A stretch of DNA of 64,000 nt from Neptunomonas antarctica. Its GTDB lineage: Bacteria > Pseudomonadota > Gammaproteobacteria > Pseudomonadales > Balneatricaceae. A program made the translations under genes and the position numbers. A model generated the notes under the pieces. The model saw nothing but the letters and a program-made list of their open reading frames with translations. It was not told where the DNA came from and did no database searches. The stretch covers positions 119,669 to 183,668 of the forward strand of contig NZ_LJSI01000027.1 in the NCBI RefSeq assembly GCF_001305295.1, given 5' to 3'. Numbering within the stretch: position 1 is the first letter of the stretch; every line of letters starts with the position of its first letter. Below are positions 1 to 8,243 of the stretch, piece by piece.

Positions 1-185
1 CGGCAGTATTCAATAGTGCTATCGGTACGCACCACCCATACATCGGCGGACGATCCCACAGAAAAAGATTGTATCGGGAAGACCCTGGCTGATTCAGCCG
101 CTGCTGTCAGGGAGATAAAGATAACGCCCATACTGACAGCTATACCGCTTACCCTAATTATCCAAGATTTCAGACCTGTGAGCAT
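1..185 (-). CDS. N-terminus of an exported protein, cut by the window edge
   Basis: Reading leftwards from an ATG at 183-185 there is an open frame that runs off the window. A strong Shine-Dalgarno sequence (TAAGGAGG, about 190-197) precedes the ATG. The first 30 or so residues look like a Sec signal peptide: a short charged start with Lys and Arg, a hydrophobic core (GIAVSMGVIFISLTAAA) and an AAA-type cleavage region. The mature part visible begins about ESARVFPIQSF and has a single Cys near the cut edge. The family cannot be recognised from 61 codons. It is divergent from the MoxR gene at 361. Confidence 0.7.
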   Translation of the reverse strand, partial: MLTGLKSWIIRVSGIAVSMGVIFISLTAAAESARVFPIQSFSVGSSADVWVVRTDSTIEYC

Positions 186-306
186 CTCTCATCCTCCTTA
201 TTGATATTTGAAAGCCGCTACAACACTACTACAAACACTGCTCTGCCAGAGCTGGCTTTTACTCAGAGTAAATCTAGATTAGATTTGATAACATTAGGGC
301 ATTCAC

Positions 307-326
307 CTAGGAGTCTGTTGGACTCC
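307..326. repeat. Inverted repeat carrying the dispersed CTAGNNGTCTGTYGGRCT motif
   Basis: CTAGGAGTCTGTTGGACT occupies 307-324 and includes a perfect 6-bp inverted repeat, GGAGTC (310-315), TGTTG, GACTCC (321-326). The same motif occurs near 9426-9443 on the minus strand and at 38033-38050. It lies between the divergent genes at 185 and 361, about 35 bp before the MoxR start, so it may be a relic of a mobile element end or part of a leader hairpin. Confidence 0.45.
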
Positions 327-360
327 GGGCAGCAACCAAATTTTATGATGGGATTTTACT

Positions 361-1206
361 ATGGTTTTTAACGGCACCGAACGCTATGTAGCGACTGATG
401 AATTGCAGATGGCGGTAAAAGCCTCAATCACATTACAGCGTCCGCTGTTGATCAAAGGCGAACCCGGTACCGGCAAAACCATGCTGGCCGAGGAAGTTGC
501 GCTGTCATTAGGTAAGAAGCTGTTCCGCTGGCACATTAAATCGACCACTAAAGCGCAACAGGGCTTGTATGAATACGATGCGGTATCGCGGCTGCGTGAT
601 TCCCAGTTAGGCGATGAAAAAGTTTACGACATCGGCAATTACATCAAGAAAGGCATTATGTGGCAGGCATTTGATGCGGATGAACAGGTGGTGCTGTTAA
701 TTGATGAGATTGATAAAGCCGATATCGAGTTCCCCAATGATCTGTTGGTCGAACTCGATAAGATGGAATTTTTTGTTTACGAAACCGGTGAGCGGGTCGT
801 AGCGAAGCACCGCCCTATCATTATTATCACCTCTAATAATGAAAAAGAGTTACCCGATGCTTTCTTGCGCCGCTGCTTTTTCCATTACATCACGTTCCCT
901 GATCGGGCGACAATGCAGCAGATTATTGATGTGCATTATCCTGGTATTCAGCAGGCGTTGGTTAATGATGCGCTTGAGGTGTTTTTCAAAATCCGCGAGA
1001 TGAATAACCTGAAGAAAAAGCCTTCGACTTCTGAACTGATCGACTGGCTAAAACTGTTAATTGCTGATGATATTCCCGCCGATCTACTGCAAAACAAAGA
1101 TATAGCACAGGCCATGCCGCCTCTTTATGGTGCCTTGCTGAAAAACGAGCAAGATGTACATATGCTGCAACGTTTGGCATTTATGGCAAAACGAGATGGC
1201 CGCTAA
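361..1206 (+). CDS. MoxR-family AAA+ ATPase
   Basis: An AAA+ ATPase of the MoxR group, likely a chaperone-like remodelling factor that works with the VWA protein encoded immediately downstream. Walker A GEPGTGKT is at residues 33-40, Walker B VVLLIDEID at about 110-117, and ITSNNEKELPDAFLRRCF carries the sensor and arginine-finger region. At 281 residues it is a normal single-module MoxR protein. It shares one base with the next gene (TAATG), implying translational coupling. By family analogy (for example RavA-ViaA) such pairs assist maturation of metal or membrane complexes. The substrate here is unknown. Confidence 0.85.
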   Translation: MVFNGTERYVATDELQMAVKASITLQRPLLIKGEPGTGKTMLAEEVALSLGKKLFRWHIKSTTKAQQGLYEYDAVSRLRDSQLGDEKVYDIGNYIKKGIMWQAFDADEQVVLLIDEIDKADIEFPNDLLVELDKMEFFVYETGERVVAKHRPIIIITSNNEKELPDAFLRRCFFHYITFPDRATMQQIIDVHYPGIQQALVNDALEVFFKIREMNNLKKKPSTSELIDWLKLLIADDIPADLLQNKDIAQAMPPLYGALLKNEQDVHMLQRLAFMAKRDGR

Positions 1207-2381
1207 TGCTGATCGACTTTTTTAACACGCTGAAACGGGCTGAGATTCCCGTTTCACTCAACGAATTACTGGTGTTAATTGAGGCGCTGAAACAAGGTGT
1301 CGCGTTCGCCAGTGTTGATGATTTTTATCTGCTCAGCCGTATCTGCCTGATTAAAGATGAAAAGCATTATGATCGTTTTGATCGTGCTTTCGGGCATTAC
1401 TTTGAGGGCCTTGAAGCGCTTAATCTGTTTCCCGACAATAACATCCCCGAAGAGTGGCTGCGTTCCGAGTTTCTGAAAAATCTTTCGGATGAAGAGAAAG
1501 CCAAGATTGAAGCCATGGGCGGGCTGGATAAACTGCTCGAAACTCTGAATGAGCGCTTAGGCGACCAGCACGAACGCCATGCCGGCGGCAATAAGTGGAT
1601 TGGCACCGGTGGCACATCCCCTTTCGGCCATAGTGGCTATAATCCTGAAGGCGTTCGTATTGGCGGCAAGAGCACGCATAAGCGTGCCGTTAAGGTGTGG
1701 GAAAAGCGCGAGTTTAAGAACCTCGACGATCAGGTAGAACTCGGCACGCGCAATATGAAAGTGGCGTTGCGCAAGCTGCGAAAATTTGCCCGTACTGGCT
1801 CTGCCGAAGAACTGGATCTCAACGATACGATCCGTTCGACAGCCGCCAACGCAGGCATGCTGGATATCAAAATGGTGCCGGAACGCCACAACGCCGCCAA
1901 GGTGCTGATCTTTCTTGATATCGGTGGTTCGATGGACCCGTATATCCATCTGTGCGAACAGCTGTTTTCTGCTGCGCGTACCGAGTTTAAGCATCTGGAA
2001 TATTTTTACTTTCATAACTGCGTGTATGAAAAAGTCTGGAAAAATAACCATCGTCGCTTCCACGACACGCTCTCCACGCTGGATGTTATCCACACCTACG
2101 GCAAAGACTATCGGGTGATTTTTATCGGCGATGCAGCGATGTCACCTTATGAGTTGATACAACGCTACGGCAGTGTTGAGCACATGAACGAAGAAGCCGG
2201 GCAAGTGTGGCTACAACGGATTCTGGGTACCTGGGAAAAAGCTATCTGGCTTAATCCGACACAAGAACGATTTTGGGATTACACCCACACCACCGCTGCT
2301 ATCCAACAACTCTTTGATGGCCACATGTATCCGCTCACCCTTGCGGGCCTTGAGTCGGGTATCAAATACTTATCTAAATAG
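1206..2381 (+). CDS. VWA-domain protein, partner of the MoxR ATPase
   Basis: A 391-residue protein with a C-terminal von Willebrand factor A domain starting around residue 230. The MIDAS is DIGGSM at about 238-243, so the usual DxSxS reads DxGxS. This may weaken or change metal binding and probably holds across this VWA subfamily. The N-terminal half is helical and charged, with a Gly/His-rich stretch near 125-155. The start codon overlaps the MoxR stop, so both are made from one message. MoxR-VWA pairs act together as a cytoplasmic chaperone system. The client is not visible from the neighbours. Confidence 0.8.
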   Translation: MLIDFFNTLKRAEIPVSLNELLVLIEALKQGVAFASVDDFYLLSRICLIKDEKHYDRFDRAFGHYFEGLEALNLFPDNNIPEEWLRSEFLKNLSDEEKAKIEAMGGLDKLLETLNERLGDQHERHAGGNKWIGTGGTSPFGHSGYNPEGVRIGGKSTHKRAVKVWEKREFKNLDDQVELGTRNMKVALRKLRKFARTGSAEELDLNDTIRSTAANAGMLDIKMVPERHNAAKVLIFLDIGGSMDPYIHLCEQLFSAARTEFKHLEYFYFHNCVYEKVWKNNHRRFHDTLSTLDVIHTYGKDYRVIFIGDAAMSPYELIQRYGSVEHMNEEAGQVWLQRILGTWEKAIWLNPTQERFWDYTHTTAAIQQLFDGHMYPLTLAGLESGIKYLSK

Positions 2382-2391
2382 CCTCGAACAC

Positions 2392-2416
2392 AGCTAATCA
2401 GACTCTCTGATTAGCT
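2392..2416. terminator. Hairpin between convergent genes, possible terminator
   Basis: A perfect 11-bp stem AGCTAATCAGA with a 3-nt CTC loop and TCTGATTAGCT lies just after the VWA stop and before the gss stop. There is no U-run on either side, so it is either a weak bidirectional terminator or an RNA 3-prime stabiliser. Confidence 0.5.
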
Positions 2417-2440
2417 GCTCTCCCTCTGCATATTTTGACG

Positions 2441-4378
2441 CTACAGCTTCATCCGCTCGTCCTCTACTGTCCTGAGTGCAATCAGGTCACTGTCTTTGGT
2501 AATGACCAGCGTAGGATCAACCCGCAAACAGCTCCCTGCAAAATGCCCTGCCACTGAGAATGTACACATCTGCGCGTTATAGCCTGCGATTTCTGGCAGC
2601 TTCCACAATTCCTGATAAATCTGATCCTGTGCAGCAAAGCGCCCCTGCGTTTCTTCCACTAAACCCGCATCGCCATCGTAAAGGCTGATATTGAATCCAC
2701 AGCGTCCCGCGATGGGTTTGGTGACGTAACCGCTGGCCTGGAGTTCATCGGTTAAATCAAAACTGGAATTCAGTAAATAAGGATGATTAGGGAAAAGCGA
2801 CCAGAGCACCGGCAGAATGGCCTTATTACTCGGTATTAAGGTCCATAGAGGCTCATACACCATCACCTCTTTACGCAATAACACATCCACCAGCCGCGGT
2901 GCTGCACTGCGTATCTGATCTGTTTGGTAGGTGCGCAAGCGTTCTGTATCATCCTCACATTCGGCACGAATCTGATCCAATGCGGTTTCCCACGCCCAGG
3001 TTTTCCACACCCAGCGGATCTGATCACCGTCAGCATCAACCACATCGCCATTATCATCCCACGCCAGCCCACTGACGCCATGAATCACTTTGCAGGTAAT
3101 GCCCGCACGCTCAATCGCTTTTTGCATATAGAGCGCATGATAGGTTTCTTCCAGATCGCCATCTTGCATGATGTGCAACACGCTTTTAGTATCGGCGCTG
3201 CTTTGTCCACCAGAGCCCACCTCGCTGGCTTTCCAGGCTTCAATCAGATGATCGAGTAACTCCGCACCTGAGCTCTCCCCTTCATTACAGCCAAAATGCT
3301 CTGCCCACTTCTCTTGCACCAGCCCGGCCTCCATATAGCAGGAAGCCGAATCACAGTTATATTCGTAGACTTTGATGCCGCGCGCCGACATGCTGAAATC
3401 GAAACGTCCGGTAATCATCTGGTTGCGGCGGTTGTCCCATGACTGATGAATTTTCGGCCACAGGGCTGGCGGTATATTAAATTTTTCCAGCAGCGTCTCA
3501 TCTTGCAATACATAATCGGTCGCATGCATAAACAAGGCGTGCAGCTCATTAGTGGCACGTTTCAGCTCGCGTTCCGCCGTTTCTGAATGTACAAAATAAC
3601 GATGCTGATCTTCTGCGCGGCTGCCCAATTTATGCGCACCCATCATCTCTACATAGGCGTCTTCATCTGGATTCGCGATATTCAACCAGGCGCGTGTGGT
3701 TTGTCCTTTATCCGGGACCTGGCGTAACTGCAGATCAAACAGCTCTGGCGCTGGCGGCTCAATCAGTTCTGCGTATGTGTCATCATCGGTTTGTATGACC
3801 CAGCCCAAAATAGTGGCATCGCCATAAGAGCAACGTAGCCAATAGCTACCATCGGCTGTAACTCTGGCGGGTATTTCGCGGGAAAACTGCTGACCTTCCG
3901 GCCAGACAGAATGCGTTACATTCTGCTCGATCAGACGTAACCGGTCAGGGTACACTTCGGTTATTACCGCCACGTGTCCGGTCACTTCAAACTCGCCGCC
4001 TTCGCTCCAGATCAGCAATGCACCGGGTTCGGGATGGCGCAATGAGCCATTGCGAAACGATTTCAACGGCAAACGGCTGTTGTCTTCGATTACCCTTACT
4101 GAGGTTAGCCCGAAGATATCGTAGGCCATCGCCACATCATCAAATATGTAGCCTTTATTCAGATATAACCAGCGCCGTGCTAATTCTACACACTGCCACT
4201 TATACCCCATAAAAATATCATCCACATAACTACGGTAAGCATGCCGATTAGGCAATTCGTTATCATCTGCGGACGGATAATCTGACGAGTAAACAGGCAC
4301 ATCGCCAGAAGCCAGACCCAGAAAAGTCCCGAACTTAGCGGTAATATGTTTAGATTTAGGGTTAGGTTCCGATTTCAT
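2441..4378 (-). CDS. gss: Bifunctional glutathionylspermidine amidase/synthetase
   Basis: Makes and hydrolyses the glutathione-spermidine conjugate in the cytoplasm. The N-terminal CHAP amidase domain (about 1-200) contains the expected nucleophile Cys63 in WQCVELARRW and His135 in TGHVAVI, close to the positions in E. coli Gss (Cys59, His131). The C-terminal ATP-grasp-like synthetase (about 240-645) includes GRFDFSMSARGIKVYEYN and NCDSASCYMEAG. Length 645 is slightly above the E. coli enzyme (619). The gene is monocistronic, convergent with the VWA gene. This enzyme is patchily distributed in bacteria, where it is linked to redox and polyamine storage. Confidence 0.93.
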   Translation of the reverse strand: MKSEPNPKSKHITAKFGTFLGLASGDVPVYSSDYPSADDNELPNRHAYRSYVDDIFMGYKWQCVELARRWLYLNKGYIFDDVAMAYDIFGLTSVRVIEDNSRLPLKSFRNGSLRHPEPGALLIWSEGGEFEVTGHVAVITEVYPDRLRLIEQNVTHSVWPEGQQFSREIPARVTADGSYWLRCSYGDATILGWVIQTDDDTYAELIEPPAPELFDLQLRQVPDKGQTTRAWLNIANPDEDAYVEMMGAHKLGSRAEDQHRYFVHSETAERELKRATNELHALFMHATDYVLQDETLLEKFNIPPALWPKIHQSWDNRRNQMITGRFDFSMSARGIKVYEYNCDSASCYMEAGLVQEKWAEHFGCNEGESSGAELLDHLIEAWKASEVGSGGQSSADTKSVLHIMQDGDLEETYHALYMQKAIERAGITCKVIHGVSGLAWDDNGDVVDADGDQIRWVWKTWAWETALDQIRAECEDDTERLRTYQTDQIRSAAPRLVDVLLRKEVMVYEPLWTLIPSNKAILPVLWSLFPNHPYLLNSSFDLTDELQASGYVTKPIAGRCGFNISLYDGDAGLVEETQGRFAAQDQIYQELWKLPEIAGYNAQMCTFSVAGHFAGSCLRVDPTLVITKDSDLIALRTVEDERMKL

Positions 4379-4603
4379 TACTGTGATGCCCTACTTAATG
4401 TGGCGCCCGAATTAATATGATGTTCAGTTAACAGAGCATTGCTCATTTCATGGACTGAAACAGATACTTTTCAGCGCATAAAAAGAACGCTGTATCCTTC
4501 GGCAGCATAGGCTTAGCGTGGGTTCTCTGCAATGCTTTTAAGCTCAACATTAATCAATATTTTTACGGGCTAAAACCTCAATAAATGAGTGCTTCTGTAA
4601 ACG

Positions 4604-4631
4604 AAAAAACCCTGCCGAAGCAGGGTTTTTT
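4604..4631 (-). terminator. Rho-independent terminator of upp-uraA
   Basis: The stem AACCCTGC-CGAA-GCAGGGTT is flanked by A6 and T6 runs, so it can work in both directions. It lies 18 bases past the uraA stop. Confidence 0.88.
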
Positions 4632-4648
4632 ATAAGTACTAATAATGC

Positions 4649-5935
4649 TTAACGAGCATGGTCAATTAAGTCATCAACAACCGCTTGCTCTTCGTGCAGA
4701 TCATCGCTTTCTGGCTGTTCTTTTGGCAAGATCAGGTTCAGTACGATAGCCACTACACCCGCTAAACTTATGCCCTGCAGGCTGAAAGCATCACCACCAA
4801 TCGCCATACCGCCAATACCAAATACCAGTACCGTCGCCACAATCACCAAATTACGCTGCTGCGCCAGATCTACACGCGCTTTGATCAGCGTATTCAAACC
4901 TACGGCGGCAATCGAGCCGAACAGCAGAATCAAAATACCTCCCATCACCGGTGCAGGTATGGTTTGCAAGACAGCACCAAATTTTGCGACCAGTGCCATT
5001 AGGATGGCGATCACAGCCGCCCAGGTCATCACCACAGGGTTAAATGTTTTAGTCAGCATGACCGCGCCGGTCACTTCTGAGTACGTTGTATTAGGTGGCC
5101 CGCCAAGCAGTGCAGCGGCCGATGTTGCCAGACCATCACCAAACAAGGTGCGATGCAAACCAGGATTTTTAACGTAATTCTTGCCTGTTACATTACCTAT
5201 CGCTAACACATCACCTACATGCTCAATCGCCGGAGCAATCGACACCGGAATCATAAACAGGATAGCGGCCCAGTTTAAGGTAGGGAGCACGAAGTCAGGC
5301 ACGGCCAGCAAGGGTGCAGCCGTCACGGCTTCAAGATTAACCATGCCCATAAATGCAGCGATGCCGTAACCTACCAACACGCCAAACAAAATAGGAATCA
5401 AACGGAAAATCCCTTTTGCTAAAGAGGCAACCAGTAAGGTAGTTAATAAAGCACTCATGGAGACAATCATGGCATCCTGATAAGGAAACAGCACAATAGA
5501 ACCATCGCCGGTTTTACCCATCGCCATATTCACCGCGACCGGCGCCAACCCCAAACCAATCACCATAATAACCGGGCCAGTCACCACCGGAGGCATGAGC
5601 CGATGCAGAAAGCCCACGCCTTTCAATTTGACCAGCACACCGAGAAGCATATAAACCACACCCGCGGCAAGCAAGCCACCCAACGTGTCGGACATGCCCC
5701 AAGTTTGCACGCTATAGAGAATAGGCGCGATAAAAGCGAAAGACGACGCTAGAAAAATCGGAATACTGCGCTTCGTAACAAACTGAAATAATAAGGTACC
5801 CAAACCGGCTGTGAACAGCGCAACGCTTGGGTTCATTCCAGTTAACAGCGGCATCAATACCAATGCACCGAAGGCAACAAACAACATTTGTGAGCCGGCT
5901 AAAGCACTCTTCCACATAGGTTCTTTTGAATACAT
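4649..5935 (-). CDS. uraA: Uracil permease (NCS2 family)
   Basis: An inner-membrane uracil:proton symporter of the NCS2 nucleobase transporter family. The 428-residue protein is almost entirely hydrophobic segments, compatible with 14 TM helices. It ends in a charged cytoplasmic tail (about 405-428). Conserved NCS2 elements are visible, such as the PVVTGPVIMVIGLGLAPVAV segment and GGPPNTTYSEVTGAV. It lies 39 bp after upp, which converts the imported uracil to UMP, so the two form a salvage operon as in E. coli (upp-uraA). Confidence 0.93.
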   Translation of the reverse strand: MYSKEPMWKSALAGSQMLFVAFGALVLMPLLTGMNPSVALFTAGLGTLLFQFVTKRSIPIFLASSFAFIAPILYSVQTWGMSDTLGGLLAAGVVYMLLGVLVKLKGVGFLHRLMPPVVTGPVIMVIGLGLAPVAVNMAMGKTGDGSIVLFPYQDAMIVSMSALLTTLLVASLAKGIFRLIPILFGVLVGYGIAAFMGMVNLEAVTAAPLLAVPDFVLPTLNWAAILFMIPVSIAPAIEHVGDVLAIGNVTGKNYVKNPGLHRTLFGDGLATSAAALLGGPPNTTYSEVTGAVMLTKTFNPVVMTWAAVIAILMALVAKFGAVLQTIPAPVMGGILILLFGSIAAVGLNTLIKARVDLAQQRNLVIVATVLVFGIGGMAIGGDAFSLQGISLAGVVAIVLNLILPKEQPESDDLHEEQAVVDDLIDHAR

Positions 5936-5974
5936 TATGTTCTCAATTCTTTCCTGGATGCTTAAAATATAGCG

Positions 5975-6601
5975 TTATTTGGTGCCGAAAATTTTATCCC
6001 CGGCATCACCCAATCCCGGAATAATGTAACCTTTTTCATTCAAGTGGCTGTCAATCGAGGCGGTATAGATATCGACATCCGGATGCGCCGCCTGCACCTT
6101 TGCAATACCCTCGGGCGCGGCCACCAAAACCAAAGCACGAATACTGCTACAACCGGCTTTTTTAAGCATATCTATTGTAGCGTTCATTGAACCGCCCGTA
6201 GCCAACATAGGATCTACGATTAAGGCCATACGCTCTTCAATATCATGAGCCAGCTTTTCAAAATAAGGGACTGGCTCCAGCGTCTCTTCGTCACGATACA
6301 AACCAACAACACTTATTTTAGCGCTCGGCACCAGATCCAGTACGCCATCTAACATGCCAATACCCGCACGCAGAATCGGTACGACGGTGAATTTCTTTCC
6401 TTTTATACGCTCGGCCTGAATCGGACCACACCAGCCTTCAATTTCATAATCTTCCAGCTCGAGGTCTTTAGTTGCCTCGTATGTCAGGAGAGCGCCCACT
6501 TCTGCCGCTAATTGTCGAAAGCTTCGGGTACTGACCGACGCTGCACGCATTAAACCTAATTTATGACGCACTAACGGGTGTTTGATCTCTTGAACGCTCA
6601 T
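5975..6601 (-). CDS. upp: Uracil phosphoribosyltransferase
   Basis: Converts uracil and PRPP to UMP in the cytosol. At 208 residues it matches E. coli Upp in length. The PRPP-binding signature [11 protein letters not shown] is at about residues 129-139, and the uracil-binding C-terminus [11 protein letters not shown] is present. It is the first gene of the upp-uraA operon. Regulation is probably by pyrimidine supply through its leader, but no attenuator hairpin was recognised in the 190 bp upstream. Confidence 0.96.
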   Translation of the reverse strand: MSVQEIKHPLVRHKLGLMRAASVSTRSFRQLAAEVGALLTYEATKDLELEDYEIEGWCGPIQAERIKGKKFTVVPILRAGIGMLDGVLDLVPSAKISVVGLYRDEETLEPVPYFEKLAHDIEERMALIVDPMLATGGSMNATIDMLKKAGCSSIRALVLVAAPEGIAKVQAAHPDVDIYTASIDSHLNEKGYIIPGLGDAGDKIFGTK

Positions 6602-6795
6602 ATTTAATTCTCACTATGCGGCGCATTTCTCGGCACCTTAATATATTCATTATCCTTAGGTCGAAAGAGTAACGAAACCTGACGCCAATGTCATGAATTG
6701 ATGCGTCCACTTGCCCTTTTCTGCTTTGATCAGTATGGTTTGCGGTTATACATGGCGTTTTTTATTCTACATTACTTATTTCTGAGCAGTCGATA

Positions 6796-7368
6796 GTGAT
6801 CAATAGCATGCCTAAAACCGATATCGAGCATATTAAGAAAATTTATAGTGAAGCGGATACTCTGTTCAACGAAGCAGAGGTTGAGGCCGCTATCAAGAAC
6901 ATGGCCGTTGCAATCACAGCCACGTTGGCAGAACTCAATCCGGTAGTTTTCACCGTAATGAATGGTGGTATCGTCATTGGCGGTAAGCTATTAACCCAAT
7001 TAAACTTCCCGCTAGAAGCCAGTTATATGCATGCAACCCGATACCGTAACGGTACATCCGGGCATGATCTGGAATGGAAAGTGGCGCCTATGATTGATTT
7101 TGACGGCCGCCCGGTTCTGGTGGTTGATGATATTCTGGACGAAGGCCACACGCTGGCGGAAATTATCGATTATTGTCACAAAAATGGTGCCACACAGGTT
7201 TATTCTGCAGTATTAGTCAATAAACTGCATGAACGTAAAGCGCGCGAAGATTTGAAAGCAGATTTTGTGGGTTTGGAAGTAGAAGATCGCTATATCTTTG
7301 GTTACGGTATGGATTACCACGGTTACTGGCGTAATGCCCCCGGAATTTTTGCTGTTAAGGGTATGTAA
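6796..7368 (+). CDS. hpt: Hypoxanthine-guanine phosphoribosyltransferase
   Basis: Salvages hypoxanthine and guanine to IMP and GMP with PRPP. The type I PRTase PRPP loop VLVVDDILDEGHTL is at about residues 107-120, and RNGTSGHDLEW is the flexible loop. The first possible start is GTG at 6796; an in-frame ATG at 6808 (MPKTDIEH) is an equally good choice because neither has a clear ribosome-binding site. It is divergent from upp, placing purine and pyrimidine salvage side by side around a 190-bp shared regulatory region. Confidence 0.9.
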   Translation: MINSMPKTDIEHIKKIYSEADTLFNEAEVEAAIKNMAVAITATLAELNPVVFTVMNGGIVIGGKLLTQLNFPLEASYMHATRYRNGTSGHDLEWKVAPMIDFDGRPVLVVDDILDEGHTLAEIIDYCHKNGATQVYSAVLVNKLHERKAREDLKADFVGLEVEDRYIFGYGMDYHGYWRNAPGIFAVKGM

Positions 7369-7383
7369 GGCACAAATAATAAA

Positions 7384-7417
7384 AACAAAAAAACGGAGCT
7401 TCGGCTCCGTTTTTTTG
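7384..7417. terminator. Bidirectional terminator between hpt and parA-like gene
   Basis: A perfect stem ACGGAGC-TTCG-GCTCCGT is bordered by A-rich sequence on the left and T7 on the right. It serves hpt from the left and the ParA-like gene from the right. Confidence 0.92.
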
Positions 7418-7462
7418 TTGGCATAGAATGCGGATATCTAATCCCTGAACTCAAAGCCGAAG

Positions 7463-8227
7463 CTAAGGATTCAACTCATTAAACAGAGCAACAAACTCCT
7501 GAGTTAACTTGTGCTTGGGCGCATAATGAATCAATGGTTTAGATTCATTATGCGATTCACGCATTTTCACGGAGGACGAAATTTTAGCATTCAGTACAGG
7601 CAAATTCTCGGCTTGCAGTGCTTCCACCATTTTCTTCGGCAGTGACGCTCTTGGCTGATATTGATTCACAACAATCCCTTCTACCTGAAGTGATTCGTTG
7701 TGATCCATACGCGTTTCATTAACATTATCCAACAATGAATATAACGCGTGGCGAGCAAACTCATCACAGTCAAACGGGATCAGGCATCGCTCTGCGGCCA
7801 CTAATGCCGACAGTGTGAAAAAGTTAAAGGCAGGCGGTGTATCGATGTAAATAGCATCGAAATCAACCAACTTCTCCACAGCTTCTTTAAGCTTATAAAT
7901 CTTGTGCTTAGTTTCTAGTTTAGTCTGCAAATCGGTAACATCGGGATTGGCGGGAAGCAGAAATAAATTTTCATAAGGCGTGGCATGAATAAACGCGTCG
8001 GCACCCTGAGGCTTCATTTGAAACGTTAATGTTTGCTCAAAAAACGCTTTTATATCCTGCTTAATATTCTCGCTTCCCGGACCATAAATGTACTGCGTAG
8101 AATTACACTGAGGATCCAGATCAATCACCAGTGTTTTCAACCCTTTCGCCGCACTAATAGCCGCCAGATTGGAGGTAATACTGGATTTACCAACACCACC
8201 TTTCTGATTAAATACCACACGAATCAT
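7463..8227 (-). CDS. ParA/MinD-like ATPase, orphan chromosomal copy
   Basis: A deviant Walker A P-loop ATPase: KGGVGKSS near the N-terminus, switch I-type DLDPQCNST, and IDTPPAFNF as the Walker B/switch II region. The start chosen is ATG 8227 (MIRVVFNQKGG), preceded by AAGGA at 7 nt; the frame stays open 13 codons further upstream but that would overlap the preceding gene. Length 254. No ParB or centromere-like repeats lie nearby. It follows the DUF2333 gene by 16 bp, so it probably positions or regulates that membrane protein or another cell-pole cargo, not a plasmid. Function inferred only from family. Confidence 0.85.
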   Translation of the reverse strand: MIRVVFNQKGGVGKSSITSNLAAISAAKGLKTLVIDLDPQCNSTQYIYGPGSENIKQDIKAFFEQTLTFQMKPQGADAFIHATPYENLFLLPANPDVTDLQTKLETKHKIYKLKEAVEKLVDFDAIYIDTPPAFNFFTLSALVAAERCLIPFDCDEFARHALYSLLDNVNETRMDHNESLQVEGIVVNQYQPRASLPKKMVEALQAENLPVLNAKISSSVKMRESHNESKPLIHYAPKHKLTQEFVALFNELNP

Positions 8228-8243
8228 CAATTTTTCCTTATTA

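Noticed and set aside
16..204. Plus-strand open frame at the left end
   Set aside because: The opposite strand carries a ribosome-binding site and a clear signal peptide in the same place, so this is a shadow.
7463..8227. ParA gene as evidence of an integrated plasmid
   Set aside because: No parB, centromere repeats or replication gene nearby, and flanking genes are ordinary chromosomal ones.
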